Below, piece after piece: positions 8,258-17,651 of a stretch of DNA of 64,000 nucleotides. The DNA lies in assembly GCA_963778675.1 (NCBI GenBank), contig CAVZVI010000013.1:248001-312000 (forward strand). Direction: 5' to 3'. Numbering within the stretch: position 1 is the stretch's first letter; every line of letters starts with the position of its first letter. Origin of the DNA: CAWCDJ01 sp963778675. Lineage in GTDB: Bacteria > Acidobacteriota > Terriglobia > Bryobacterales > Bryobacteraceae. Both the position numbers and the translations under genes were made by a program. A model generated the notes under the pieces. That model was not told the origin of the DNA. It was given only the letters and a program-made list of their open reading frames with translations, and did no database searches.

Positions 8258-10612
8258 GCAAAGTTAGTGGAATACAAACCAGGAACTGCGTTCCCGGGCG
8301 TCATTTCCCGGACCGTGGACCAATCGACTCCGGCGTGGCCGGAGCCCTTGCGCGCCAAACCCGGCGCGCCGAACGTTCTGTTCATCGTGCAGGATGATAC
8401 TGGATTCGGGCAGCTCGGCTGCTACGGCAGCCCGATCCACACCCCCCACCTCGACAATCTCGCGAAGCATGGCCTCCGCTTTAACAACATGCACACCACC
8501 GCGCTGTGCTCCCCCACTCGCTCGTGCATCCTCACCGGCCGCAATCATCATTCCAACGGCATGTCGTGCATCACCGAAGGCTCCACGGGCTACCCCGGCG
8601 GCAACGGATACATTCCCTTCGAGAATGGTTTCCTTTCCGAGATCCTTCTTCAACATGGCTACAGCACCTTCGCCGTTGGCAAGTGGCATCTCACTCCCGC
8701 CGACCAGGCCTCGGCTGCCGGCCCTTATGATCGCTGGCCACTCGGCCGCGGCTTTGAGCGATACTACGGTTTCCTCGGTGGAGACACGCACCAGTACTAT
8801 CCCGACCTCGTCTACGACAACCACACGGTCGAGCCGCCGAAGACGCCCGAGGAGGGCTATCACCTCACCGAAGACCTGGTGGACCGCGCCATCAGCTTCG
8901 TCGCCGACACCCGCCAGGTGGCGCCTGACAAGCCCTTCTTCCTCTATTTCTGTCCCGGCGCCACACATGCCCCGCATCATGTACCGAAGGAGTGGGCGGA
9001 CCGCTACAAGGGTCAGTTCGACGACGGCTGGGATGCCTATCGCGAGAAGACCTTCAAGAAGCAGAAGGAACTCGGCATCGTCCCCAAGGATGCCGAACTC
9101 TCCCGCCACGATCCCGATGTGCAGCAATGGGATTCGCTCTCGCCCGATGAGAGGAAGCTGTACGCCCGAATGATGGAAGTCTTCGCCGGCTTCCTGAGCC
9201 ACACCGATGCCCAGTACGGCCGCCTGTTCGAGTTCCTCAAGTCCATCGGCGAGTGGGACAACACGCTCATCATGTTCATCTCCGACAACGGCGCCAGCGC
9301 CGAGGGAGGCCCGCACGGGTCCGTCAACGAGAATAAGTTCTTCAACAACATTCCGGATTCGCTCGAAGAGAACCTGAAGAAGATCGACAAGCTGGGCGGC
9401 CCCGAGACCTTTAACCACTATCCGTGGGGCTGGACATTCGCCGGCAACACTCCCTTCCGGCGCTGGAAGCGCGAGACCTACCGCGGCGGCATCAGCGACC
9501 CGTTCATCGTGCACTGGCCCAAAGGCATGAAAGCCAAGGACGAAGTCCGCGCCCACTACGCCCACGCCATCGACATGGTGCCAACCGTGCTCGAAATGCT
9601 GGAGATCGAGCCTCCCGCGGCTATCCGGGGCGTCACCCAATCGCCCATCGAAGGTGTCAGCTTCGCGCACGTGCTCGATCGGCCGAAGGAGCCGGGCAAA
9701 CATCATACCCAGTACTTCGAAATGTTCGGACACCGCTCGATCTATCACGACGGCTGGCGCGCGGTGTGTCCGTGGCCGGGGCCATCGTTCAAGGAAGCAG
9801 GGCAGGGGTTCGGGGCTCTCATCACGGCCGAGAAGCTGACCGAGCTCGACGCGAAACACTGGGAGTTGTACCACATCGAGAAAGACTTCGCTGAGAATCA
9901 CGACCTCGCCTCCCAGCACAGAGACAAGCTGATCGAGATGGTCGCCGCGTGGTATGTCGAGGCCGGCAAATATCAGGTGCTGCCGATCGACAGCCGCGGC
10001 ACCCTCAGGTTCGCCGACCCGAGGCCGCAGCTCGCCGAGGCGCGCAAGCGTTATACCTTTTACCCCCATACTCAAGGCGTTCCGACCAATGCCGGTCCTT
10101 ACGTACTCAACCGGGCCCACACCATCAAGGCGGACGTGGAGATCCCCAAGGGAGGCGCGGAGGGAGTCCTGCTGGCGGCGGGGGACGTTCAGGGCGGTTA
10201 CACGTTCTTCATCAGGAACGGCAAGCTCCGCTATATCTACAACTACGTCGGCAGCAATTTCTACAACATCGAGTCGAAGGGCGCCGTTCCGCCGGGGCGC
10301 CACGAATTGCTCTTCGAGTTCGAACTAACCGGCAAGCCCGACATCGTTCACGGCAAAGGCGCGCCTGGACGTGGCCAGCTCTACATTGACGGAAAGCTGG
10401 TGGGCCAGGCGGACATTCCCTTGACCATGCCGATCGCGCTCGGCTTGGGCGGTGGAACCATGTGCGGCGCCGATACCAACTCGCCTGTCACCCCGGAGTA
10501 CAAGCCGCCGTTCGAATTCACCGGCACGATCTACAGCGTCACGGTGGACCTCAGCGGCGAGATGATCCGGGACACCGAAGCCGAGATGCGGAAAATCCTG
10601 GCGCACCAGTAG
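8255..10612 (+). CDS. Arylsulfatase (S1 family) with C-terminal lectin-like domain
   Basis: 785 residues from the TTG start at 8255. PNVLFIVQDDTGFGQLGCYG carries the metal-binding Asp pair and CSPTRSCILTGR, with Cys about residue 85, is the C-x-P-x-R motif whose Cys is matured to formylglycine. GKWHL and FISDNGAS are further sulfatase landmarks. The last ~170 residues (VLLAAGDVQGGYTFFIRNGK, LYIDGKLVGQ) resemble a laminin-G/concanavalin-like sandwich. The enzyme hydrolyses sulfate esters; substrate not deducible. No signal peptide is visible with this start. The formylglycine-generating enzyme is not in the window. Confidence 0.88.
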   Translation: MAKLVEYKPGTAFPGVISRTVDQSTPAWPEPLRAKPGAPNVLFIVQDDTGFGQLGCYGSPIHTPHLDNLAKHGLRFNNMHTTALCSPTRSCILTGRNHHSNGMSCITEGSTGYPGGNGYIPFENGFLSEILLQHGYSTFAVGKWHLTPADQASAAGPYDRWPLGRGFERYYGFLGGDTHQYYPDLVYDNHTVEPPKTPEEGYHLTEDLVDRAISFVADTRQVAPDKPFFLYFCPGATHAPHHVPKEWADRYKGQFDDGWDAYREKTFKKQKELGIVPKDAELSRHDPDVQQWDSLSPDERKLYARMMEVFAGFLSHTDAQYGRLFEFLKSIGEWDNTLIMFISDNGASAEGGPHGSVNENKFFNNIPDSLEENLKKIDKLGGPETFNHYPWGWTFAGNTPFRRWKRETYRGGISDPFIVHWPKGMKAKDEVRAHYAHAIDMVPTVLEMLEIEPPAAIRGVTQSPIEGVSFAHVLDRPKEPGKHHTQYFEMFGHRSIYHDGWRAVCPWPGPSFKEAGQGFGALITAEKLTELDAKHWELYHIEKDFAENHDLASQHRDKLIEMVAAWYVEAGKYQVLPIDSRGTLRFADPRPQLAEARKRYTFYPHTQGVPTNAGPYVLNRAHTIKADVEIPKGGAEGVLLAAGDVQGGYTFFIRNGKLRYIYNYVGSNFYNIESKGAVPPGRHELLFEFELTGKPDIVHGKGAPGRGQLYIDGKLVGQADIPLTMPIALGLGGGTMCGADTNSPVTPEYKPPFEFTGTIYSVTVDLSGEMIRDTEAEMRKILAHQ

Positions 10613-10636
10613 CGGGTTTTCAGAGAGGCTGGGCGG

Positions 10637-10914
10637 ATGCGGCGGCCCAACGACCCGGACTTTTCGGTGGTGCTTGGTGGGCCGCTGTATCAGCTCTACC
10701 TGCGTACAAGGCTGGCGCGGCCCCCACTTGAACTGGTATGGCGGCGAATCCTCGGCGTCTCGCTCCTCTGCTGGATATGGTGGATAAGATCTTGAGCCTC
10801 GTCTTTTGACCATGCCACGCAACCGTAGTGGTAGACGAAGGCGGCATCCCATGCGGGACATGGAGATCCGCGCGGCCGTGCATGTCGCCTACCTGATCGC
10901 GGCGGCAGTTTCCC
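10637..10914 (+). pseudogene. Decayed small membrane-protein gene
   Basis: From ATG 10637 the sequence reads 52 codons (DPDFSVVLGGPLYQLYLRTR, then LELVWRRILGVSLLCWI) and hits TGA. This resembles the N-terminus of a family of membrane proteins that I recall as beginning DFSLVLGGPLYQL. After the stop, ILSLV (about 10791) and, in another frame, HPMRDMEIRAAVHVAYLIAA (about 10844-10910) look like later pieces of the same protein. At least two frameshifts are needed to join them. It fills most of the 371-nt gap between the sulfatase and the DUF6166 gene. The family recollection is from memory; unverified. Confidence 0.45.
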
Positions 10915-10983
10915 TGTGGCAATCGCCCGAAGCATTAAATCGTGAGATCATGTACATATCAGGAGACCTCAGTAGACCTCGCG

Positions 10984-11298
10984 ATGACCAGGGATCCCAC
11001 CGGGCTGAAATACCAGGGCTTTCGGACCTCCGATGGCTGGGAAGTCGTGGTGCGCAGGCCGGGCGAACCGGTTCGCCTGCTGGAACTGCCCGAGCGCAAA
11101 GGGGAGTGGGCGCTTCGCATTCTCACCGACTACTTCGGAGACGAATCTCGCGCCGCCGCCCTGCACCAGGAATTCGCAGCGCTCACGATCGATCGCTTCA
11201 CCGGGGACTGGGAACTGACCGCAACCGGCCTCGAGAATGCCCTGATGGAAATCGAAATCCTGCGCGCCCGTTTCCGAATGGCCCTGATGCGCGGCTGA
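10984..11298 (+). CDS. DUF6166-like protein
   Basis: About 104 residues. KYQGFRTSDGWEVVVRRPGE is followed by GEWALRILTDYFGDESRAAA, LHQEFAALTIDRF and WELTATGLENAL; this order (YxG, LALxIL-x-D, A-L-x-x-F, W-x-L-T) matches the DUF6166 pattern. Function unknown. The frame is open from a GTG at 10942; ATG 10984 is preferred because the residues before it are not conserved-looking, although AGGAG (about 10960) lies rather far upstream. It converges on the PIG-L gene with only 6 nt between them. Confidence 0.55.
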   Translation: MTRDPTGLKYQGFRTSDGWEVVVRRPGEPVRLLELPERKGEWALRILTDYFGDESRAAALHQEFAALTIDRFTGDWELTATGLENALMEIEILRARFRMALMRG

Positions 11299-11304
11299 TC
11301 GCCG

Positions 11305-12069
11305 TCACGCAATCGCTACGACCTTCTCCGCGAGCATCTCCTCGAGCAACGGGCTCTCCGGATAGGGATGCCCGCGATAGTGCCGGAATCCCTCGCCGAA
11401 CGTGACTCCCGCGAGCTGCCCTCGCTTCCTCGTCCATTGCTCCATAGCGTCGAGATAGTCGTCCGTCCCATGGTGCTGCTGCAGCCACTTTCGCTGGCTG
11501 GCGTGCTCGGCCAGCATCCGGCGCTTGGTCTCGAACGTCGCCTCCACATTGACCACGAAATCGGGAGTGACGGGTCTGCCGTTCGGCTCGACGCCGCCAA
11601 CCGGGTCCATGTAGTACAGGTGGGGAATCGCCTCGATCCGGGGCGCCGGGTCGTCGCTGCCCGTGTGGTAGTTCGGCGCCGGAGCGGCGAAGCAGGCGTC
11701 GCGGACCAGCGCGCTGGCCGCCTCGTGGTCGCAATGGTAATCGGACGGGGCAGCCGAGAGGACCACCTGTGGCCTGGTTCTCCGCAGGATTTCGGTGACA
11801 CGCCGACGGGATGCATCGTCGTTGAAGATCGCGAGGTCGCGGAATTCGACGCAGATGTAGGCCGCCCCGATCAGCGCCGCGGCACTAGCCGCCTCCAGGC
11901 GGCGGATGGCGGCGATCTCCTCCGGCGGGAATTCGCGGGAACCGCAGTCTCCCGGAGTCATGGTGGCGATAAGGACTTCGTGCCCCAGCTTCGCCAGCGT
12001 CGCTACCGTGCCGCCGGCCAGGATTTCAACGTCGTCAGGATGTGCGTGGATCGCGAGGACTCTTGCCAT
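11305..12069 (-). CDS. PIG-L/LmbE-family deacetylase
   Basis: 254 residues. MARVLAIHAHPDDVEILAGG contains the AHPDD zinc-binding motif and YHCDHEAASALVRDA the second H-x-x-H-type motif of the PIG-L (LmbE) N-deacetylase fold. Members deacetylate GlcNAc conjugates in mycothiol, bacillithiol, GPI or antibiotic pathways. The open frame runs upstream to 12135, but ATG 12069 starts right at the fold, as in relatives. A bacillithiol glycosyltransferase (bshA) is 43 kb away, so a BshB role is possible but not shown. Divergent from the oxidoreductase at 12149. Confidence 0.85.
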   Translation of the reverse strand: MARVLAIHAHPDDVEILAGGTVATLAKLGHEVLIATMTPGDCGSREFPPEEIAAIRRLEAASAAALIGAAYICVEFRDLAIFNDDASRRRVTEILRRTRPQVVLSAAPSDYHCDHEAASALVRDACFAAPAPNYHTGSDDPAPRIEAIPHLYYMDPVGGVEPNGRPVTPDFVVNVEATFETKRRMLAEHASQRKWLQQHHGTDDYLDAMEQWTRKRGQLAGVTFGEGFRHYRGHPYPESPLLEEMLAEKVVAIA

Positions 12070-12148
12070 CTCAGGACCTATTCTCACCGACCGCGTCCCG
12101 CCGCGTCCACTTGCATGCGCCGCCGCGCCTGACATAGCCTGACTGCAG

Positions 12149-13438
12149 ATGACGGAAACCAGCAGAAGGACCTTCGTGCAACTGGCGGCGGCGGGGCTCG
12201 GCCTGGCAGCCGCCCGCAGGCCCGCCTCCGCGGCCCCGGCGAGCGACCGGATTCAAGTGGGCTTCATCGGCCTGGGCGGGCAGGGTACCTCCCGCCTCAA
12301 CGAGTTCATGCGGCAACCCGATGTGACTGCCGCGGCCGTCTGCGATGTCGACCGGACGCACCTGGACCGCGCCGCGGCCCTCGTCGAAAAGACACAGGGG
12401 CACACCCCCGCGAAGTTCCACGACTTTCGCAAGCTGCTCGAGAGCAAAGATCTGGACGCCGTAATGATCGCGACGCCCGATCATTGGCACGCGCTCCCGC
12501 TGATCCATGCCTGCCAGGCGGGCAAGGACGTGTTTGTCGAGAAGCCGCTCTCCTACTCCATCGGAGAGGGCCGCGCCATGGTCAACGCGGCCCGCAGGCA
12601 TGAGCGAATCACGCAAATGGGCAATCACATTCACAACGATAAGCCCACATACCGGCGTGTCGTCGAGATCATCCGCTCCGGCGCGCTGGGCGACATCCAT
12701 CGGGTGGATTGCTCCCTGGCCACCGGCGACAGGGACCTCGGCAAGCCCGACGACGCCGCGCCGCCTCCCGAATTGGATTACGATTTCTGGCTGGGCCCGG
12801 CGCCCAAGCGGCCCTACAACCCTCTGCGCTCGCACTTCACCTACCGCTACTTCTGGGACTATTCGGGCGGCTACCTGATCGACTTCTGGTGCCACTACAC
12901 CGACGTCGCTTACTGGGCGCTCGACCTGAAGGCGCCGAAGAGCGTCTCAGCGGCCGGCGGGCGTTGGGCCGTCAGCGACCTGGCCCAGACGCCGGACACG
13001 CTCGAGGTCGTCTGCGAATTCCCCGGCCTGATCCTGACGTGGACGCTGCACCCGCAGGGACGCCCGGGCTTCCCCGCCATGGGCAACAGCGTGATCTTCC
13101 AGGGCTCCAAGGCCACCCTGGTGGTGAACTACAACCGCTACGAGGTCTATATCAAGGGCAAGAAGGATGAGGCCTTCCAGCCCCCGCCGCCGAGCATTCC
13201 GGATTCCCCGGGGCACATCCGCGAGTTTCTGAACGCCATCAAGTCCCGCCAGCGGACCACCTGCGACATCGAGTACGGCCACCGCCTCACCAAGAGTGGA
13301 CTGATGGCGAACATCGCGTACCGCACCGGCGAACGGCTCGATTGGGACGACGCACGCGAACGTTTCACCGGCCACACACAGGCCAACCGTTACGTGACCC
13401 GCCGCTACCGCAAGCCCTGGAAGCTCCCGGTAGGGTAG
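12149..13438 (+). CDS. Tat-exported Gfo/Idh/MocA-family oxidoreductase
   Basis: 429 residues. The N-terminus TSRRTFVQLAAAGLGLAAA is a twin-arginine signal. The Rossmann domain starts IQVGFIGLGGQGTSRLNEF at about residue 34; ATPDHWHALPLIHAC and GKDVFVEKPLSYS carry the conserved EKP motif. A C-terminal Gfo/Idh fold follows (YDFWLGPAP, YRYFWDYSGGYLIDFWCHY). Such NAD(P)-dependent enzymes act on sugars; the Tat signal predicts folding with bound cofactor and export. Exported versions are abundant in Solibacter-like acidobacteria and Planctomycetes. Substrate unknown. Confidence 0.88.
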   Translation: MTETSRRTFVQLAAAGLGLAAARRPASAAPASDRIQVGFIGLGGQGTSRLNEFMRQPDVTAAAVCDVDRTHLDRAAALVEKTQGHTPAKFHDFRKLLESKDLDAVMIATPDHWHALPLIHACQAGKDVFVEKPLSYSIGEGRAMVNAARRHERITQMGNHIHNDKPTYRRVVEIIRSGALGDIHRVDCSLATGDRDLGKPDDAAPPPELDYDFWLGPAPKRPYNPLRSHFTYRYFWDYSGGYLIDFWCHYTDVAYWALDLKAPKSVSAAGGRWAVSDLAQTPDTLEVVCEFPGLILTWTLHPQGRPGFPAMGNSVIFQGSKATLVVNYNRYEVYIKGKKDEAFQPPPPSIPDSPGHIREFLNAIKSRQRTTCDIEYGHRLTKSGLMANIAYRTGERLDWDDARERFTGHTQANRYVTRRYRKPWKLPVG

Positions 13439-13449
13439 GCCACATTGCT

Positions 13450-16400
13450 TTACCGGCAGGCCGGAACCGCCAGCGGGACCGCCGCGAGCGGCCCCACCCC
13501 CTGCTTCTCCAGTTCGCCGTTCACACCGGGAAGCCCGTCCTTCATCAGGGTGTTCCAACTTTGCGCCGCAGTGGCCAGATCGTGGCAGTACTCTTCGAAG
13601 GCCGATTGCATCGCCGGGGTCGGCGCGGCGTCCTGACTGTCCACGATGGTCGCGAGCGAACCGAGGTTGCGATTCAGGGGCGCAAATGCCGGAGCCTGGC
13701 GCCCGAAACGCGGGCCTCCGCCGTATCCGGTGTCCGACCCCTGCAGCCGCATCGCCTTCTGGTCGAAATCTTTGAGCGTGCTGAGGGCGGCCCCTGCGTG
13801 CTTCTCCAACTCCTTCTGGTCGCCGGCCAGGGTCTGCCGTACGAGCAGCGCCTTGTGGTAGAAATCGTAGCTCACCGCCACCAGGTCGATGATCTTCGAT
13901 TCGAGATCGAGCTGACGGGCGAGCGCCTCGTTCGAGACGTCGACACGCGGGTCCATCGCGACCGTCAGGGGCTGCTCGTAGGTGTGGCCGTTGACCTGGA
14001 GCCGCACGCGATAGGTGCCGGGCGTCGCGAGCGCGCCGAGCGGCAGTCCTGGCGTGTTCTGATACAGCGCCGAGATCGGATATTCGTGGCGCAGCACGGG
14101 GGGAGGGGCGTAGTGCAGGTCCCATACGAAGCGGTTCATGCCGGAATTGCGGGTGAGCCTTTCGGGACGGCCCAGCCAGTAATCAGGTACATTGGGCGGC
14201 GGCTCCGTGGTAGGCGGTTCGGGCTTCGTGGAGAATTCGCGCACGAGTTTGCCGGCGTTGTCGTAGATCTCGAGAGTGACGTCCTTTCCGGGAGTCGAGG
14301 CCAGGTAATAGTCGAGGATGGCGCCGTCGGGCGGGTTCTGACCGGCCGGCATTTCGGGAGGCAGAGGCGTGTCCTGGTTCAGATCGAGGCGGACACGGAG
14401 CGCCTTTTCCGGGCGGAAGAGAAGTGCGTCGGCCGAGGTGACAGTCGCGTCGATCTGGCGCAGCGGCGTGAGGTCGTCGAGAATCCAGAAGGCGCGGCCG
14501 TAGGTCGCGGCGACCAGGTCGTCGCCATGCACCACCAGGTCGCGGACGGACGTGGTGGGCATGTTGAGCTGCAGGGAGGCCCAGTGATCGCCGTCATCGA
14601 AGGAGACGTAGGCGGCATTTTCCGTTCCGGCGTAGAGCAGGCCCTTGCGCACCGGATCTTCCCGCACCACGCGCGCGAAGTCCCCATCGGGGATGCCGGC
14701 GGAGATCTCCTGCCAGGTCTTGCCGGAATCGCGCGTGCGATAAAAGTGCGCGTGGAAGTCGTTCTCCTCGTGGCGGTCCACGGCAGCATAAGCAGTCGCG
14801 GCATCGAAGTGCGAGGCCTCCAGCATACTGATCTGCGAGAAAGCGGTGAGACCTGCGGGGGAGACGTTCTCCCAGTTCGCGCCGCCGTCCCTAGAGATCT
14901 GGATCAGCCCGTTATTGGTGCCTGCCCAAATTACGCGGGCGGAGACGGGTGAGAGGGCGAACGTGTTGATGGCGGCGCGGAACGCCGGCCGCATGGTCTC
15001 CTGCTGCTCCTGCGCACGGGGTTTGGCGGGCAGGGCCGCGGCGGGTGCGGCCGCGTTTTCCGCGGGCGCCGCGCTGCCGGGGCGCTCGGTGAGGTCCGGG
15101 CTGACGGCCTTCCAGTGAACGCCGCCATCGCGGGTTTCGAGCAGGTACTGAGACCCCAGGTAGAGCGCGTGCGGATCGTGCGGCGAAAAAGCGAGCGGCG
15201 GATTGGTCGCCATGCGGTACTCGTTGTTGCGGCTCACGCTCGGCGAGACGGTCGAGACCTGCCGGTTGAGACGGTCGATGCGCACGAGGCCCCGGCTCGG
15301 CCCCCCGGCGTAAACCAGGTTGGGATTCAGCGGATCGGGCTCGATATAGCCGAACTCGTAGCCGCCCACGGGATCCCAATCCATGAACGTGATCTCGCCA
15401 TAGTCGCCGCGGCTGAGTGTGCCGATCGAGCCGCTGTCCTGCTGTGTACCGTAGACCCAATATGGATACCGGTTGTCGGTGGAGAGGTGGTAGATCTGGC
15501 CGGTAGGCTGGTTGTACCACGAACTCCACGATTTGCCTCCGTCCATGCTGATGGTGGCGCCCTGGTCGCTCGCCATGATCATGCGGTTGGAGTCGGCCGG
15601 GTCGATCCACAGGGCGTGATTGTCGTCGCCGCCGGGCGCGCCCTTGTAGGAGCTGAAAGTGTGGCCCCCGTCCTCGGAGCGGTAGAGCGACGTCTGCGCG
15701 ACATAGACGACATCGGAGTTCTTCGGGTCGAGAAACACCCGGCTGAAATAGCCGCTGCCCTGGATACGCGGATCCTGGGTGCTGCGGCTCCAGTGGGCGC
15801 CGCCGTCGTCGGAGCGGTAGAGGCCGCCGCCGGAGCCTGCGCCGCGGCCTGCGCCGGCCACGATCGCGAAGACCTTCCGGCCGTCCGCCGAAACCGCCAC
15901 ACCGATGCGTCCGAGGCGGCCCGAAGGCAGGCCCTCGGTGACTTGGGTCCAGGTGTCGCCGCCATCGGTGGTCTTGTAGACGCCGGCGAAACCGGAGGAC
16001 TCGATCGCGCCGCGGTCGTGGCCGGGATTCGTGTAGTGCTCCCAGAGAGCCGCGAACCCGATCTTCGGGTTGCCCGCAGCGAAGGCCAGGTCGACGGCGC
16101 CGACCGTATCGTCTTTGTAGAGAACCTTGCGCCACGTCTTACCGCCGTCGGTCGTCTTGAAGACTCCGCGCTGCGGGTTCTTCGAGTAAGTGCGGCCGAG
16201 CGCAGCCACCAGCACGACATCGGGGTTCGCGGGATCGACCCACAGGTTGCCGATGTGCTCGGTATCCTCCAGGCCGATGTGCCGCCAGGTCATACCGCCG
16301 TCCGCTGACCGGTAGACGCCGTCGCCCATGTTGACCGAGCCGCCCACCATGCTGACGTCGCCGGTTCCTACGTAGATGACCTCCGGCTTGGACGGGGCGA

Positions 16401-16668
16401 CCGCGATCGCGCCGATGGACGAGACCGGCACCCGGTCGAAGATGGGCTTCCAGACTACGCCTCCATCGACGGTCTTCCAGACGCCCCCACCGGGCGTTCC
16501 CATGTAATAGACAGCGGCATTGCCGGAGATGCCAGCCACGGCCGTGACGCGGCCGGCGCGGAACGGCCCGATCTGGCGCCAGCGCATGGCTTGGTAGAGC
16601 GTCGGGCTATAAGGTTGCGCCACCAGGGGCAGAGCCGTGGCGCACAGCATCGCAAAACGAGACAGCAT
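13450..16668 (-). CDS. Sortilin/VPS10-like multi-bladed beta-propeller protein
   Basis: 1072 residues, exported (MLSRFAMLCATALPLVAQ signal). Repeated Asp-box-like blocks occur through the first ~780 residues, for example GGVWKTVDGG, GVYRSADGGMTWRHIG, VFKTTDGGKTWRKV, GVYKTTDGGDTWTQV and YRSEDGGHTF. The last ~290 residues are beta-sandwich-like (VTLEIYDNAGKLVREF, GTYRVRLQVNGHTYEQPLTV) and end in a helical segment. Database-style labels call these glycosyl hydrolases, but no catalytic residues can be pinpointed. Paralogue of the partial gene at the window start. It converges on the oxidoreductase gene with an 11-nt gap. Confidence 0.85.
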   Translation of the reverse strand: MLSRFAMLCATALPLVAQPYSPTLYQAMRWRQIGPFRAGRVTAVAGISGNAAVYYMGTPGGGVWKTVDGGVVWKPIFDRVPVSSIGAIAVAPSKPEVIYVGTGDVSMVGGSVNMGDGVYRSADGGMTWRHIGLEDTEHIGNLWVDPANPDVVLVAALGRTYSKNPQRGVFKTTDGGKTWRKVLYKDDTVGAVDLAFAAGNPKIGFAALWEHYTNPGHDRGAIESSGFAGVYKTTDGGDTWTQVTEGLPSGRLGRIGVAVSADGRKVFAIVAGAGRGAGSGGGLYRSDDGGAHWSRSTQDPRIQGSGYFSRVFLDPKNSDVVYVAQTSLYRSEDGGHTFSSYKGAPGGDDNHALWIDPADSNRMIMASDQGATISMDGGKSWSSWYNQPTGQIYHLSTDNRYPYWVYGTQQDSGSIGTLSRGDYGEITFMDWDPVGGYEFGYIEPDPLNPNLVYAGGPSRGLVRIDRLNRQVSTVSPSVSRNNEYRMATNPPLAFSPHDPHALYLGSQYLLETRDGGVHWKAVSPDLTERPGSAAPAENAAAPAAALPAKPRAQEQQETMRPAFRAAINTFALSPVSARVIWAGTNNGLIQISRDGGANWENVSPAGLTAFSQISMLEASHFDAATAYAAVDRHEENDFHAHFYRTRDSGKTWQEISAGIPDGDFARVVREDPVRKGLLYAGTENAAYVSFDDGDHWASLQLNMPTTSVRDLVVHGDDLVAATYGRAFWILDDLTPLRQIDATVTSADALLFRPEKALRVRLDLNQDTPLPPEMPAGQNPPDGAILDYYLASTPGKDVTLEIYDNAGKLVREFSTKPEPPTTEPPPNVPDYWLGRPERLTRNSGMNRFVWDLHYAPPPVLRHEYPISALYQNTPGLPLGALATPGTYRVRLQVNGHTYEQPLTVAMDPRVDVSNEALARQLDLESKIIDLVAVSYDFYHKALLVRQTLAGDQKELEKHAGAALSTLKDFDQKAMRLQGSDTGYGGGPRFGRQAPAFAPLNRNLGSLATIVDSQDAAPTPAMQSAFEEYCHDLATAAQSWNTLMKDGLPGVNGELEKQGVGPLAAVPLAVPACR

Positions 16669-16709
16669 GGATCAATTGTCCCGCCACGCGCGGGCCGGCA
16701 CAACCGCAG

Positions 16710-17552
16710 CTACGGGAGTCCGGCGCCCACGGTCAATACCGGACAGGGTGCGTGGCGAACGGCGCGGATTGTAGTGGTCCCCAGAACCATTCCTTCAAAG
16801 AAACTTCGCCGGACGGCACCCATCACCAGAAGGTCGAACGGCTCTTCGGCGGCCACCTTGACGATCTCCTCGGCGGCGTCGCCGTGCCGGACCAGTTCCC
16901 GGATGCTGCAGCGGGCCCGTTCTTCGGCGGGGATCCAGTCGCAGAGGCTGGGAACAGCCTTATCGCCGGACGGCTCGTGAACATGCAGGACCGTTAGTTC
17001 GGCCTGCAGGCAGGCGCTCAGCCCGGCGGCCACGCGGAGCGCCTGGCGCGAAGCGGCCGCGTCGTGCACCGGGCACAGGACGCGCCGGATAGGCCAGCGT
17101 GGTTCGCTCCGCACGGTGAGGACGGGGATGGGACTTTCCCGCAGCACGCGCTCCGCCACCGAGCCCAGCATCCACCGGTTCAGGCCGCCCCGGCCGTGCG
17201 TGCCCATCACGATCAGGTCCGCGTGCACCCGTTCCGCGGCCGTCCGGATTCCGTCGGCGGGCAGCCCGTCCACCACCCGGGTTTCGACCCACGCTGCGCG
17301 TTCGCCCAGCTCGGCCTTCACGAACTCCGCAAGGCTCTCCTGCGCGGCCTGGGCGGATTCCCGGATCTCGCGCTCCAGCCCTTCGATGCGGGCCTCGGTG
17401 AAGTAAGGCGGCGCTTCGAACCAGTTCGCATAGGCCGCCACCAGGGTCGCGTTGCCGCAGGCTGCCAGCAGGGAGGCGGTGCGTAGGGCATGTGAGGAGA
17501 TCTCGCTGAAATCCACCGGGCAGAGGATGGTTGCGAAACTGTACGAATTCAT
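16710..17552 (-). CDS. Tandem universal stress protein (UspA type)
   Basis: 280 residues with two Usp domains. The first begins FATILCPVDFSEISSHALRT and ends LIVMGTHGRGGLNRWMLGSV, the ATP-binding G-x2-G-x9-G motif. The second begins IRRVLCPVHDAAASRQALRV and ends LLVMGAVRRSFFEGMVLGTT, where the glycine loop is degraded, so only the first domain is likely to bind ATP. Start ATG 17552 follows GGTGGAG by 6-7 nt. A much longer open frame upstream is antisense of the cytochrome gene. Divergent from the peroxidase gene, with which it shares a 99-nt upstream region. Confidence 0.88.
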   Translation of the reverse strand: MNSYSFATILCPVDFSEISSHALRTASLLAACGNATLVAAYANWFEAPPYFTEARIEGLEREIRESAQAAQESLAEFVKAELGERAAWVETRVVDGLPADGIRTAAERVHADLIVMGTHGRGGLNRWMLGSVAERVLRESPIPVLTVRSEPRWPIRRVLCPVHDAAASRQALRVAAGLSACLQAELTVLHVHEPSGDKAVPSLCDWIPAEERARCSIRELVRHGDAAEEIVKVAAEEPFDLLVMGAVRRSFFEGMVLGTTTIRAVRHAPCPVLTVGAGLP

Positions 17553-17606
17553 CAGAAACTCCACCGCAAAAGATGCAATCGGGCGGAAAAGGTGACGCAA
17601 TATCCA

Positions 17607-17612
17607 TATAAT
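17607..17612 (+). promoter_or_regulatory. Candidate -10 box for the peroxidase gene
   Basis: A perfect TATAAT lies 40 nt before the ATG at 17652, in an AT-rich patch between the divergent usp and peroxidase genes. The -35 position at 17 nt spacing (GGAAAA) is poor, so this is only a candidate. Confidence 0.35.
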
Positions 17613-17651
17613 GTAAAAGGACCGTAAAATCTTATAGGCGAGGTGAACCCT

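Noticed and set aside
8264..10303. 679-codon open frame antisense to the sulfatase
   Set aside because: The plus strand carries an intact sulfatase with all motifs; the antisense translation has no recognisable domain and is a product of high GC.
11305..12069. Naming the PIG-L enzyme as BshB
   Set aside because: AHPDD and HCDH motifs are shared by all PIG-L deacetylases and the gene is 43 kb from bshA.
13427..13456. CCGGTA/TACCGG inverted repeat between convergent genes
   Set aside because: Six-base stem with an 18-nt loop and no T-run; too weak to call a terminator.
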